Positions 43,723 through 54,691 of a DNA stretch of 64,000 nt are shown here, piece after piece. Below the pieces are notes generated by a model, which was given only the letters and a program-made list of their open reading frames with translations, was not told the origin of the DNA and searched no databases. The stretch is from assembly GCF_020103755.1 (NCBI RefSeq), contig NZ_JAHSQD010000003.1, positions 1-64,000 on the forward strand. Direction: 5' to 3'. This DNA is from Streptomyces sp. LS1784. Its GTDB lineage: Bacteria > Actinomycetota > Actinomycetes > Streptomycetales > Streptomycetaceae. The position numbers were made by a program, and so were the translations under genes. The first letter of the stretch is position 1. Every line of letters starts with the position of its first letter.

Positions 43723-46700
43723 GTGAGAACATCAGCAAGACGGTCGGGCAGCCTGCTCGCCGCGGCACTCGCCGCGGTCGCGCTGGCCGCGACCGCGGTG
43801 GTGCCGGCCGCCGCCACCGGAGGGACACCTCCGCCCGGCGTGACGGATGCCCAGGACACCGCCGAGAGCCTGGCCGTCCACGAGGCCGCCCGCACCGGCA
43901 AGCCGGTCGAGGTGCTCGCCAAGCGCAGCGAGACCAGCGACACCGTCGCCCAGCCCGACGGCAAGCTGAAGACCACCACCTACGTCCAGCCCAGGCGGGT
44001 GCGCAAGAACGGCGCCTGGGTGGAGCTCGACCCGACGCTGCAGTCGCTGCCCGGCGGCGCCGTCGCCCCCAAGGGGTCCACCGCGGACCTGCAGTTCTCC
44101 GGCGGCGGCAGCGCGCCGCTGGTCACGATGGCCCGGGCCGGCAAGGAGCTGAAGCTCAGCTGGCCGAAGCCGCTGCCCAAGCCGGCGGTCAACGGCGCGA
44201 CCGCCGAGTACGCGTCGATCCTGCCGGACGTGGACCTGCGGCTGTCCGCCACCAAGACCGGGTTCACCCAGGTCATCGTGGTGCACACCGCCGAAGCCGC
44301 GAAGAACCCCGAGCTGGACCAGCTCCGGCTCGGCCTGCACGGCAACGGCCTGACGTTCAGCCAGGAGGCGGACGGCACCCTCTCCGCGAAGGACCCGTCC
44401 GGCGGCGGCACCGTCTTCGAGGCGCCCGTCCCGGTCATGTGGGACTCCTCCAAGCCGGCCACCGCCACGCCGAGCGCCCCGGCGAACGCCCCGGCCGCCG
44501 CCCCCAAGGCTCTCAAGGCCGCCCCGCAGGCGGCTCCGCAGGCCGAGGCCGCCGCCCCCGCGCAGAACGCTCCCGCCGCCGGCCAGGACGACCCCGCCGC
44601 CGCCGGCTACGGCGACCTGCCCGGCGAGGGCGCCAAGATGACCCGGCTCAAGGTCGACCTGCCCAAGGACAGCCTGGTGCTGTCGCCCGACCAGGCCATG
44701 CTGGACGCCCCTGACACCGTCTACCCGGTGATGATCGACCCGGCGTGGAACACCCCGCACGCCGGCGACTGGGCGGGTGTCTCGCGCACCTACCCGAACC
44801 AGGCCTACTGGCACTTCACGTACAACAGCAGCTACGTCCACGACTGGGGCGTCGGCTACTGCGGCGACACCTCGCGGTGCGCGCCGACCGACGTGAAGCG
44901 GGCGTTCTTCCAGGTGCCCAACCCGTTCGCGGGCAAGCAGATCCTCAGCGCCACCTTCGGCACCTACGAGAGCTGGTCGTACTCCTGCGACGCCCGGCCC
45001 GTCGAGCTGTGGAACACCGGCTACATCGCCCCCGGCCTGACCTGGAACGGCCAGAACTCCTCCGGGTTCTGGGGCCGCTACCTGCAGACCATCAACACCG
45101 CGAAGGGCTGGGGCGGCAACTGCCCCGGCGGCTGGCTGGAGTACGGCGAAGACGGCGCGGTGCGCAACCTCGTCCAGGACGCCGCGAACTGGGGCTGGCC
45201 GACCATCACCTTCGGTCTGAAGGCCCAGAACGAGGGCGACACCCTCGCCTGGAAGCGCTTCACCGACGACGCCTACCTGTCGGTGTACTACAACCTGCGG
45301 CCCAACCAGATCCCGATGTCCGACATGACGATGTCGCCGGGCTCGGTCTGCCAGTACCCGGGCATCAAGATCAACAAGATGCCGCAGGTCACCACCCGGG
45401 CCACCGACCCGGACGGCGAGGCCATCGGCGTCCAGTTCGCGGTCGGCTGGGACGACGGCACCGGCCTGCGCCGGCGCTGGTGGTCCACCGGTTCGGAGGA
45501 CGCCGCACCGGGGTGGGACACCTTCAAGGCCTCCGGCTCGATCTTCTCCTGGCCGCTGCCGACCAACCTGCCGCAGAACCTCCAGCTCGACTGGGAGGCC
45601 CGCGCGTGGGACGGCGCGCAGTGGGGGCCGTGGTCCTCCGACGGTGACCCGACCGGCTGCTACTTCATCGTCGACACCTCCGCACCGGACGGCCCGGCGA
45701 TCACCTCGGACGCCTACCCGGGCTCCAAGGACGCCACCGCGGCGCTCCCGTGGACCGACGGCGTCGGCAGGAGCGGCTACTTCACCATGAAGTCGGCCGC
45801 CACCGACGTGGTCAAGTACCAGTGGGGCCTCGACACCTCACCGTCCGCGGCGAACGAGATCGCCACCAGCGGCGGCGCCGGCCAGAGCGTGCGCATCCAG
45901 CCGCAGACCGCCGGCGTGCACTTCCTCTCCGCCCGGGCCGTCGACGGCGCGGGCAACGCCTCGCAGCCCGAGACGTACTACTTCAACGTGCTCTCGGGCC
46001 AGACCCAGCGCGCCGCCTGGTCGATGGACGACCCGAGCGGCACCAGCGTCACCGGCGCCGGCGGCAACGTCGAGGCCGCGCTCGGGTCCGGCGCCACCCC
46101 GGGGGCGCCCGGCCACCTCAAGGAAGCCCTCGCCCTGAACGGCACTGCCAACGGCTACGCCGAGACCCAGGGCGCGGTGCTGGACACCACCCGCAGCTTC
46201 ACCGTCTCCTCCTGGGTCCGGTTCGACGGCACCACCGGAACCCGCGCGGCGGTCAGCCAGGGCGGCCCGGACTACTACGCCTTCCACCTCGGCATCGAGA
46301 ACGTCGCCGGCGTCCCCAAGTGGGGCTTCAAGGTCCAGACCGCGGCCGGCAACCAGGACGCGAGCACGATCGGCCTGCAGTCCACCGACCCCGCGACGAC
46401 TGGCGTGTGGACCCACCTGACCGGCGTCTGGAACGCGGACACGCGCACCATCCAGCTGTACGTCAACGGCACCCTCGCCAAGTCGGCCACCGCGAACGCG
46501 GTCTGGGACGGACACGGCCCGCTGGAGATCGGCCGCACCCGCTGGAAGGGCCAGTGGGTCGACTTCTGGCCCGGCGCCATCGACGAGGTCAGGATCTGGG
46601 ACCGCTCCCTGAGCCAGGCCGAGGTCACCGACGTGGCCGCCGACAAGCAACTCGCCATCGGCCGACCCGCCAAGGCGGTCTGGCACCTGGACGGCAGCGA

Positions 46701-48120
46701 CGCCAAGCCGGCCGGCACCGCCGAGACCGACAACCTCACCGCCTACAACGGCGTCGCGCTCGGCCGGCCCGGCATCGCCGACAAGGCGATCCACCTGGAC
46801 GGCGTGGACGACTACCTGCGCGGCACCCGCCCGCAGGTGGACGGCAGCCGGGACTTCTCGGTCTCCGCGTGGGTCAAGCTGCCCGCGCCGACCCCGGGTG
46901 ACACCACCGCGAAGATCGCGGTCAGCCAGATCGGCCAGCACAACAGCGAGTTCTCGCTGTACTACTCCACCTACTGGAAGCGCTGGGCCTTCGGCCGCTA
47001 CAAGGAGGACACCTCCGCCGACACCCTGGTCCGCACCTGGCAGCCCGACTGCACCCCGGGCACCCAGATCAACGGCGCGCCGTGCTTCGCCGGCACCACC
47101 GGCGAGTGGACCCACCTGCTGGGCGTCTCCGACACCGCCGCCAAGAAGCTGCGCTTCTACATCAACGGCTTCCTGGTCGGCGAGTCGGATTACACCCAGA
47201 ACGCGCCGTGGGCCAACCCCGGCCCGCTGCAGATCGGTGCCGTCAACCGCGAGGGCGCCAACGGCGAGTTCTTCGGCGGCGACATCGACGACGTGCGGCT
47301 CTACGACCGCGTCGTCACCGGCCCGGAGGCCAGCGCCATGGTGCAGCAGCGCCCGCAGCTGGCCGGCCGCTGGAAGCTCGCCTCGACCACCGGCACCCCG
47401 GCCGTCACCCCGGACGAGGGCCCGGCCAAGGCCGGCGCCCAGCTCGGCGGCGGCGCCTCGATCAAGGCCGACGGCGGCGTGCTGCCCGTCCCCGGCACCC
47501 TGCTGCTGGACGGCTCCACCGGCTACGCGGCCACCGGCTCCGTCCCGCTGCACACCGGCCAGAGCTTCACCCTGGCCGGCTGGGCGAACACGGCGGGCGT
47601 CCCGACCCGGAAGATGACCGCCCTGTCCATTGCCGGCGCCAACAGCAGCGCGGTCACCGTGCGTTGGGTCCCCCTGGGCAACGACCCCGTCACCGGGCAG
47701 CCGTCCGGCCAGTGGGAGGCCGAGGTGCGCGACACCGATGCCAACACCGGTGGGACGCGCACCAGGACGGCGCACACCTCGGCCATCTCCGTCATGGAGA
47801 ACTGGACCCACCTGGCGGTCAGCTACGACGCCTTCTCGGACCGGCTCGCCCTGTACGTCAACGGCCAGGTGGAGAACCAGGGCTGCGCGGACAACTCCAC
47901 CGGATGCACCCCGCACATCTCCTGGGCCGCCGGTGTCCCGCAGCCCTACGAGGCCGGCGGGGGCGTGCAGTTCGGCCGGAGCAAGGACGCCGGCGCCTGG
48001 GGCGAGTACTTCTCCGGTGAGCTGGACGACGTCTGGCTCTACCAGGGCGTGCTGAGCCCGGCGCAGATCGGCAAGCTCGCCAACTACAACGTCGAGCTGG
48101 ACACCTCCACCGGGGTCTGA
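43723..48120 (+). CDS. Secreted LamG-domain protein
   Basis: A 1465-residue exported protein. The signal peptide covers residues 1-31 (basic n-region, LLAAALAAVALAAT, cleavage near AAA). A long N-terminal region of unknown fold follows, with an Ala/Pro-rich linker at about 245-300. At the C-terminal side there are three LamG/concanavalin-type jellyroll domains: about 795-965 (FTVSSWVRFDGTTG), 1019-1200 (FSVSAWVKLP) and 1262-1450 (FTLAGWANTAG). Each ends with the IDEVRIWDRSL-type motif typical of LamG. Start is the GTG at 43723 with GGAG ten bases upstream. It is immediately followed by an RHS toxin-like gene, a pairing common in Streptomyces; role in adhesion or toxin display is an inference. 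Confidence 0.9.
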   Translation: MRTSARRSGSLLAAALAAVALAATAVVPAAATGGTPPPGVTDAQDTAESLAVHEAARTGKPVEVLAKRSETSDTVAQPDGKLKTTTYVQPRRVRKNGAWVELDPTLQSLPGGAVAPKGSTADLQFSGGGSAPLVTMARAGKELKLSWPKPLPKPAVNGATAEYASILPDVDLRLSATKTGFTQVIVVHTAEAAKNPELDQLRLGLHGNGLTFSQEADGTLSAKDPSGGGTVFEAPVPVMWDSSKPATATPSAPANAPAAAPKALKAAPQAAPQAEAAAPAQNAPAAGQDDPAAAGYGDLPGEGAKMTRLKVDLPKDSLVLSPDQAMLDAPDTVYPVMIDPAWNTPHAGDWAGVSRTYPNQAYWHFTYNSSYVHDWGVGYCGDTSRCAPTDVKRAFFQVPNPFAGKQILSATFGTYESWSYSCDARPVELWNTGYIAPGLTWNGQNSSGFWGRYLQTINTAKGWGGNCPGGWLEYGEDGAVRNLVQDAANWGWPTITFGLKAQNEGDTLAWKRFTDDAYLSVYYNLRPNQIPMSDMTMSPGSVCQYPGIKINKMPQVTTRATDPDGEAIGVQFAVGWDDGTGLRRRWWSTGSEDAAPGWDTFKASGSIFSWPLPTNLPQNLQLDWEARAWDGAQWGPWSSDGDPTGCYFIVDTSAPDGPAITSDAYPGSKDATAALPWTDGVGRSGYFTMKSAATDVVKYQWGLDTSPSAANEIATSGGAGQSVRIQPQTAGVHFLSARAVDGAGNASQPETYYFNVLSGQTQRAAWSMDDPSGTSVTGAGGNVEAALGSGATPGAPGHLKEALALNGTANGYAETQGAVLDTTRSFTVSSWVRFDGTTGTRAAVSQGGPDYYAFHLGIENVAGVPKWGFKVQTAAGNQDASTIGLQSTDPATTGVWTHLTGVWNADTRTIQLYVNGTLAKSATANAVWDGHGPLEIGRTRWKGQWVDFWPGAIDEVRIWDRSLSQAEVTDVAADKQLAIGRPAKAVWHLDGSDAKPAGTAETDNLTAYNGVALGRPGIADKAIHLDGVDDYLRGTRPQVDGSRDFSVSAWVKLPAPTPGDTTAKIAVSQIGQHNSEFSLYYSTYWKRWAFGRYKEDTSADTLVRTWQPDCTPGTQINGAPCFAGTTGEWTHLLGVSDTAAKKLRFYINGFLVGESDYTQNAPWANPGPLQIGAVNREGANGEFFGGDIDDVRLYDRVVTGPEASAMVQQRPQLAGRWKLASTTGTPAVTPDEGPAKAGAQLGGGASIKADGGVLPVPGTLLLDGSTGYAATGSVPLHTGQSFTLAGWANTAGVPTRKMTALSIAGANSSAVTVRWVPLGNDPVTGQPSGQWEAEVRDTDANTGGTRTRTAHTSAISVMENWTHLAVSYDAFSDRLALYVNGQVENQGCADNSTGCTPHISWAAGVPQPYEAGGGVQFGRSKDAGAWGEYFSGELDDVWLYQGVLSPAQIGKLANYNVELDTSTGV

Positions 48121-48135
48121 CCCCTCATCCTTCCG

Positions 48136-48166
48136 CGGGCCGGGCGGCTACCTGCCGCCCGGCCCG
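48136..48166 (+). terminator. Stem-loop between the LamG and RHS genes
   Basis: Perfect 13-base arms (48136-48148 and 48154-48166), 5-base loop, 43 bases before the RHS start. Either a terminator that separates the two genes or a partial one that lowers toxin-gene expression. Confidence 0.7.
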
Positions 48167-48209
48167 TGGTCTGCCATATCCACTTCCCTTTCGAGGAGTT
48201 GTTCCACCC

Positions 48210-51200
48210 ATGAGTAGGAAGAGGTCGGTGCCTCGGCCGGCCCGGTCCAGGGTGTCCGCGATCATCGCGGGCACGCTGGTCGGGTCGCTGCTGCCGGCAC
48301 TGCCACTGGCCGCCGTCGCGGCGGCCGCGGAACCGTACGCCAAGCCCTCCGCGGTCTCACCCGAGAAGCCGGTCAAGGGCTCGGACGCCAAGACCAAGGG
48401 CCGCAAGGCCGACACCACCGTCAGCAAGACGGACGGCAAGCACGGCGCGCTGCCCGGCGCGGGCAGCGCCACCGTCGACGTGCCCGGCGAGAAGGGCAAG
48501 GCGGTCAAGGCCGGCCAGCTGCCGGTCGCGCTCTCGTCCTCGGGCACGGCGGGCAAGGCCAAGGTCGAGCTGCTCGGCCAGGACGCCGCCGCCAAGGCCG
48601 GGATCAACGGCGTACTGCTGATCGTCTCCGGCGCCGACGAGAACAGCGGCCTGGCCGTCGACTACTCGTCCTTCGCCCAGGCCGCGGGCTCCGGCTTCGG
48701 CTCTCGTCTGAAGCTGGTCCGCCTGCCCGAGTGCGCGCTCACCACGCCCGACCTGCCCGAGTGCCGGGTGCAGACCCCGCTGCCGGGCGGCAACGACCCC
48801 GCGAAGCAGACCGTGGCGGCGGACACGCTGACCACGGCCCCGGCCGGGTCGATGCGCCTGCAGTCCGCGCCGGGCGCGATGGTGCTGGCCGCCACGGCCG
48901 GTACGGCTGGCCCGAGCGGCGACTACAAGGCGACGCCGCTGTCCAGCGCGTCGAGTTGGTCGACCGCGCTGAACAGCGGATCGTTCACCTGGTCGTACGA
49001 CATGCCGATCACCGCGATGCCCGGCGGGCTGACCCCGAAGGTCGGTCTGAGCTACAACTCCGGTGCGATCGACGGCCGCACGGCCAACAGCAACAACCAG
49101 GCGTCCTGGGTCGGTGACGGCTTCGACCTGTCGCCCGGCTTCGTCGAGCGCAGCTACAAGGCCTGTGCCGACGACGGCGCACCGAAGACCGGCACCTCCA
49201 ATCCGGGTGACCTGTGCTGGGGCACGGACAACGCGACCATCAGCTTCGCCGGGCACTCCGGTGAGCTGATCCCGGTCTCCGGCGACGAGTGGCGGCTCAA
49301 GAACGACGACGCGACGAAGATCGTGCGCGTCCGCGACACCGCCCGGGGCAACGGCGACAACGACGGCGAGTACTTCCGCGCCACCACGCCCGACGGCACC
49401 AACTACTACTTCGGCTACAACCGCCTGCCGAACTGGTCGGCGGGCAAGCCGGAGACCAAGTCCGTCTACACCGTGCCGGTCTACGGCAACAACGCCGGCG
49501 AGCCGTGCAACGGCGCCGACTTCGCCTCGTCCTGGTGTCAGCAGGGCTGGCGGTGGAACCTGGACCTGGTGGTCGACGCCCACGGCAACGACATCACGTA
49601 CTGGTACACGCCCGAGACCAACAACTACGGCCGCAACCTGAAGGCCACCGACCGCACCCCCTACATACGCGGCGGGCGCCTGGACCACATCGAGTACGGC
49701 CAGCAGCAGGGCGACCTGTACTCGGCCACCGTCAAGCCGATGGGCCGGGTCGAGTTCGGCACCGCCGAGCGCTGCCTGGAGACCGCGGCCGGCGTGTGCG
49801 ACCCGGCGAAGATCGACGCCAACCGGCAGTACTGGTACGACACCCCGTGGGACCAGAACTGCGCCGACGGCACCGACTGCACCGGCAAGTACTCCCCCAC
49901 CTACTTCACCCGCACCCGGCTCACCCAGGTCGTCGCCAAGACCCTGCAGGCCGACGGCAGCTACGCTGCCATCGACACCTGGGACCTGAAGCACAAGTGG
50001 GGCACCGCCGACTTCGACTACCAGCTCCTGCTGGACTCGATCCAGCACACCGGCACCTCCGCCACCCCGTCCGTCTCGCTGCCGAAGACCACCTTTGCCT
50101 ACAAGCAGCTGGCCAACCGGCTCGACAAGGTCGGCGACGGCCGCATGCCGTTCATCAAGCAGCGCCTGGGCACCATCACCGACGAGTTCGGCGGCCAGAT
50201 CGACGTCAACTACTCGGCGCCGGCCTGTGACTGGAACGCCCTGCCGACCCCGCAGAACAACACCACCCGCTGCTTCCCGCAGATGTACCAGGCCTCGCTG
50301 GAGAGCCCGGTGACCACGGAGTGGTTCAACAAGTACGTCGTCGAGTCGGTCATCGGCACCGACCGCACCGGCGGCGCACCCGACATGGTCACCCGCTACA
50401 GCTACCTCGGCGACGCGGCCTGGCACTTCGACGACGAGGACGGCCTGACCAAGGACAAGCTCAAGACCTGGTCCCAGTGGCGCGGCTACGCCCGCACCCG
50501 GGTGCAGACCGGCGGCGTCGCCGCCATGTCCACCCAGTCCGACCACTACTACCTGCGCGGCATGGACGGCGACCGCTCCGACCCCGCCGACAAGACGAAG
50601 AAGCGCACCGTCACCGTCGACGACGGCCAGGGCACCACGATCACCGACGACAACGCCTGGGCAGGCTTCGAGTACCGCACCGAGCAGTACGACAAGCCCG
50701 GCGGCGCGGTCCTCGGCAAGACCGTCAACACCCCCTGGAAGAAGGAGACCGCCAAGCGGGTCCGCGACTGGGGCACCACCACCGCCAACATCACCGGCAT
50801 CGCCGTCACCCGCGCCTTCACCTCGCTCGACAAGGGCGCGGGCAACACCTGGCGCGAGACCAGGAGCAACACCACCCGCGACGACTACGGCCGCTCCACG
50901 GTAGTGGAGGACCTCGGCGACGTGGCGGTCGCGGGCGACGAGAAGTGCACCCGCACCACCTACGCCGACAACACGGCCGCCTGGCTGCTGTCCAGCATCA
51001 TGCGCGTCGAGACCGTGGCCGTCGGCTGCGGGAGCGACGTCAGCCGGCAGACGCAGGCCGACGGCACCTCCGCCGTCCTGTCCGACAAGCGGGTGCGCTA
51101 TGACGGTCAGGCGTACGGCGCCGCGCCCACCAAGGGTGACGTCACGCTCGCGCAATCGCTCAAGTCGCAGACCGGCAACAGCGCGACCTACCTGGACAAC

Positions 51201-54200
51201 GCGTTCACGTACGACGTCTACGGACGTACGCTGACCTCCACCAACCTGGCCTCCATCACGATCTACGACACCACCGGCGCCACCGGGCCGGTCACGTCGG
51301 CCTCGCCGGACGCCCGGACCACCACCACGGCCTACACCCCGGCCACCGGCCGGCCCGCCAAGTCCGTGGTGACCAGCCCGCCCGCCAAGGCCGGCGACAC
51401 CACCACCACCCAGGTCACCACGACCGACTACGAGCCGGTACGCGGCCTGACGAACGACACCGTCGACGCCAACAACCGCCGCACCGACATCCAGTACGAC
51501 GCGCTCGGCCGCACCCTCAAGGTCTGGCAGCCCAACCGCTCGAAGGGCACCGGGCAGAGCCCCAACCACGAGTTCGAGTACGCTGTCACGGACGGCAAGA
51601 TCATCGCGATCTCCGCCAAGACGCTGAACAGCGACGGAACCCAGCAGACCGGGTACACGCTCTACGACGGCTTCGCCCGCGTGCGGCAGACCCAGGACCC
51701 GGCGGACAACGGCGGCCGCGTGCTGACCGACACCTTCTACGACGACCGCGGCCAGGCCGCCCTCGCCTACGCCCCGTACTACGCCACCGGCGCGCCCTCG
51801 ACAACGTTGCGCAACGTCGACGACACCACCGGGGTGGAGAGCCAGACCGCCACCGCCTACGACGGCCTCGGGCGGGTCGTCAGCGTCACGGCCCTCGCCG
51901 GCAACGGCGTCGGCACCCCGCTCTCCAGCACGCTCACCGAGTACGGCGGCGACCGGGTCACCATAACCCCGCCCACCGGCGGCACCCCGACCACCACCAT
52001 CTCCGATGCGGCCGGCCACACCACCGAGCTGCGCCAGTACAAGTCGGCGACCCCGACCGGCGCCTACGACGCGACCAGCTACGGCTACGACCCGGCGGGC
52101 AACCTCACCAAGCTGACCGACCCGTCCGGAACGGCCTGGACCTGGCTCTACGACCAGCTCGGCCGGCAGACCAAGGCGGTCGACCCGGACAGCGGAACCA
52201 CTGTCAAGGCGTACGGCAGCCGCGGCGAGCTGGCCAGCACCACCGACGGCCGCGGCAAGACGATCGCCAGCGTCTACGACAACCTCGGCCGCCTGATCGA
52301 GACCCACGAGGGCTCGGCCACCGGTCCGCTGCTGACCTCGCAGGCGTGGGACCCGTCCGGCAACAAGGGCGTGCTGTCCTCCAGCACCCGCTACAGCACC
52401 GTCGGCGGCACCACCTACCAGTACAAGACCGCCTACTCGCTGTTCGACACCCTCGGCCGGTCCACCCGGACCACCGTCACCGTCCCGTCCGTCCCCGGCC
52501 AGGAGGCCCTCGCCGGCAGCTACGTCAGCGGGAGCATCTACCGCCTCGACGGCCTGCCGCAGAGCATGACCTACCCGGCGGCCGGCAACCTGCCCGCGGA
52601 GTCCGTCTCGTTCACCTACGACGCGCTGCGCCGGCAGACCGCCGTCGAAGGCATCGGCAAGTACCTGACCAACCAGACCTTCAGCCTCACCGGCAAGCCG
52701 TTGCAGTCCACACTCAGCAACGGCACTGCCGGCAAGGAGCTGTACGTCACCAACTCCTACGAGTGGGGCACCCAGCGCCTCGCCTCCAGCCGCACCGACC
52801 AGTACGGCGTCACCGGAGCCGTTCGCGCCGCCGCCTACACCTACGACCAGGCCGGCAACGTCACCTCGGTCACGGACACCTCGCGCTCCGGCACCGACCG
52901 GCAGTGCTTCCGGTACGACTACCTGGCCCGCCTGACCGAGGCGTTCACCCCGAACGGCGCCGGCTGCCCGGACAGCCCGAACGGCGCCGCCCTCGGAGGC
53001 CCGGCCCCGTACTGGACCAGCTGGACCTACAACACCAACGGCACCCGGGCCACCGAGACCCGGCACGACGCCACCGGCAACACCGCCCAGGACGCCACCA
53101 CGACCTACACCTACCCCGCCGCCACCGCGGCCCGCCCGCACACCCTGACCGGCACCAGCACCGTCACCGGTGCCAACGGCACCCCCGTACCGGAGAGCTA
53201 CGACTACGACGACGCCGGCAACACCACGGGCCGGCACCTCAAGCCGTCGGGCAACCAGACCAGCGACCAGGCCCTGACCTGGGACGTGGAGGGCCGGCTC
53301 GGCAAGGTCGTCGACACCGTCACGACCACGACCGGCTCCACCACGACCGCCACCCGGAGCACCGACTACCTCTACGACGCCGGCGGCAACCGCCTGCTCG
53401 GCCACACCCTCGACTCCGCCAACCCCGCCGCCGAGAACTGGACCCTGTACCTCGGCGGCACCGAGCTCAACCTCGTCAAGGGCGCGGCGAAGCCCACCGC
53501 CACCCGCTACTACGCGCTGGGCGGTGCCACGGCCGTCCGCACCGACGACAACCGGGTGACCTTCCAGGTCGCCGACCACCACGGCACCGCCGAGGTCGGC
53601 GTCGACGCCACCACCGGCGCCGTCGCCCAGCGCCGCACCAACCCCTTCGGTGGCATCCGCGGCACCGCCCCGTCCACCTGGGCCGGCACCCGGGGCTTCC
53701 TCGGCGGCACCAGCGACACCACCGGGCTCACCCACCTCGGCGCCCGCGAGTACGACCCGGCCACCGGACGGTTCATCAGCGTCGACCCGGTGATGACCAT
53801 GTCGGACCCGCAGTCGCTGGCGGCGTACACCTACGGCGACAACAACCCGCTGACCCTCAGCGACCCGACCGGGCGCAACATCCTTGAGGGCCTGTTCAAC
53901 TCCATCACGGCGCTCCTGAAGGCCATCCGGGCGACCAAGAAGGAACTCGGGATCAAGCACCCGATGGACAGGACGAGCGCGCACAACAACGCGCAGGAGG
54001 TCGCCGCCGGGGAGATCAAGAAGCAGGCGTCCAAGATGGGGGCGAACAAGTTCGAGGTCCTGCAGGGCGCCTCGGTTCCCCGGGCCACTAAGAAGTGCAT
54101 GGACGACCCCTCGCTGACGGACTGCAACAACGGCTTCGTCGACATCCTCGGCCACGACCCCAAGAGCGACGTCTACTACGTGTGGGAGGTCAAGTCCGCC

Positions 54201-54668
54201 GGTGAGGCGTCCAAGGCCGTGCCGGAGGCCGAGTGGTACGTGAAGAAGCTGCAGGAGGACGGCAAGCAGGCGGTCCTCGGGTGGAGCATCGCCGGCCCCT
54301 ACGACGTGCCCGACGGCAACATCGTGGTCGGCCCGGCGGAGGGTGCGGTGATCTACGGGAAGCCGGACAATCAGAAGATGAAGCAGCACATGCCCGCTTC
54401 CGGTACGGCGCAGCAGTCGCAGGCCGCACGGGTGCCCACCGCCACTCCCGGCCCGGCGCCCGGCAAGTACCCTGGCACCGCGCACCAGCCGGGTCTGGGG
54501 ACCACGCCGCTGGCCGACAGCGGGGTGAGCATGGCGCCGCTGTTGATCCCGGCCGGGGTCCTCGTCATCGCGGGAGTCGTGGCAGGTGCCCCGGTGGAGG
54601 CCGGAGCCGCTGCGGGGACGGCGACGACCGTGGCCGTGACGCAGGCGCTGTTCGACCTGGCAGCATGA
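48210..54668 (+). CDS. RHS/YD-repeat polymorphic toxin with PD-(D/E)XK-like C-terminal domain
   Basis: A 2152-residue secreted protein. A signal peptide (about 1-40, IIAGTLVGSLLPALPLAAVAAA) is followed by a SpvB-like N-terminal region (WSYDMPITAMPGGLTPKVGLSYNSG), many YD repeats and the RHS core ending GLTHLGAREYDPATGRFISV...DPTGR at about residue 1885. The variable C-terminal 268 residues contain Asp1978 (GFVDILGHD) and Glu1993-Val-Lys1995 (WEVKS), the arrangement of a PD-(D/E)XK nuclease site. An odd feature is a hydrophobic segment near the very end (LLIPAGVLVIAGVVAGA). The next gene looks like its immunity partner. The toxin's nuclease activity is predicted from the motif only. Confidence 0.88.
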   Translation: MSRKRSVPRPARSRVSAIIAGTLVGSLLPALPLAAVAAAAEPYAKPSAVSPEKPVKGSDAKTKGRKADTTVSKTDGKHGALPGAGSATVDVPGEKGKAVKAGQLPVALSSSGTAGKAKVELLGQDAAAKAGINGVLLIVSGADENSGLAVDYSSFAQAAGSGFGSRLKLVRLPECALTTPDLPECRVQTPLPGGNDPAKQTVAADTLTTAPAGSMRLQSAPGAMVLAATAGTAGPSGDYKATPLSSASSWSTALNSGSFTWSYDMPITAMPGGLTPKVGLSYNSGAIDGRTANSNNQASWVGDGFDLSPGFVERSYKACADDGAPKTGTSNPGDLCWGTDNATISFAGHSGELIPVSGDEWRLKNDDATKIVRVRDTARGNGDNDGEYFRATTPDGTNYYFGYNRLPNWSAGKPETKSVYTVPVYGNNAGEPCNGADFASSWCQQGWRWNLDLVVDAHGNDITYWYTPETNNYGRNLKATDRTPYIRGGRLDHIEYGQQQGDLYSATVKPMGRVEFGTAERCLETAAGVCDPAKIDANRQYWYDTPWDQNCADGTDCTGKYSPTYFTRTRLTQVVAKTLQADGSYAAIDTWDLKHKWGTADFDYQLLLDSIQHTGTSATPSVSLPKTTFAYKQLANRLDKVGDGRMPFIKQRLGTITDEFGGQIDVNYSAPACDWNALPTPQNNTTRCFPQMYQASLESPVTTEWFNKYVVESVIGTDRTGGAPDMVTRYSYLGDAAWHFDDEDGLTKDKLKTWSQWRGYARTRVQTGGVAAMSTQSDHYYLRGMDGDRSDPADKTKKRTVTVDDGQGTTITDDNAWAGFEYRTEQYDKPGGAVLGKTVNTPWKKETAKRVRDWGTTTANITGIAVTRAFTSLDKGAGNTWRETRSNTTRDDYGRSTVVEDLGDVAVAGDEKCTRTTYADNTAAWLLSSIMRVETVAVGCGSDVSRQTQADGTSAVLSDKRVRYDGQAYGAAPTKGDVTLAQSLKSQTGNSATYLDNAFTYDVYGRTLTSTNLASITIYDTTGATGPVTSASPDARTTTTAYTPATGRPAKSVVTSPPAKAGDTTTTQVTTTDYEPVRGLTNDTVDANNRRTDIQYDALGRTLKVWQPNRSKGTGQSPNHEFEYAVTDGKIIAISAKTLNSDGTQQTGYTLYDGFARVRQTQDPADNGGRVLTDTFYDDRGQAALAYAPYYATGAPSTTLRNVDDTTGVESQTATAYDGLGRVVSVTALAGNGVGTPLSSTLTEYGGDRVTITPPTGGTPTTTISDAAGHTTELRQYKSATPTGAYDATSYGYDPAGNLTKLTDPSGTAWTWLYDQLGRQTKAVDPDSGTTVKAYGSRGELASTTDGRGKTIASVYDNLGRLIETHEGSATGPLLTSQAWDPSGNKGVLSSSTRYSTVGGTTYQYKTAYSLFDTLGRSTRTTVTVPSVPGQEALAGSYVSGSIYRLDGLPQSMTYPAAGNLPAESVSFTYDALRRQTAVEGIGKYLTNQTFSLTGKPLQSTLSNGTAGKELYVTNSYEWGTQRLASSRTDQYGVTGAVRAAAYTYDQAGNVTSVTDTSRSGTDRQCFRYDYLARLTEAFTPNGAGCPDSPNGAALGGPAPYWTSWTYNTNGTRATETRHDATGNTAQDATTTYTYPAATAARPHTLTGTSTVTGANGTPVPESYDYDDAGNTTGRHLKPSGNQTSDQALTWDVEGRLGKVVDTVTTTTGSTTTATRSTDYLYDAGGNRLLGHTLDSANPAAENWTLYLGGTELNLVKGAAKPTATRYYALGGATAVRTDDNRVTFQVADHHGTAEVGVDATTGAVAQRRTNPFGGIRGTAPSTWAGTRGFLGGTSDTTGLTHLGAREYDPATGRFISVDPVMTMSDPQSLAAYTYGDNNPLTLSDPTGRNILEGLFNSITALLKAIRATKKELGIKHPMDRTSAHNNAQEVAAGEIKKQASKMGANKFEVLQGASVPRATKKCMDDPSLTDCNNGFVDILGHDPKSDVYYVWEVKSAGEASKAVPEAEWYVKKLQEDGKQAVLGWSIAGPYDVPDGNIVVGPAEGAVIYGKPDNQKMKQHMPASGTAQQSQAARVPTATPGPAPGKYPGTAHQPGLGTTPLADSGVSMAPLLIPAGVLVIAGVVAGAPVEAGAAAGTATTVAVTQALFDLAA

Positions 54669-54691
54669 CAATTCCGAACGGAGGAAGAGAG

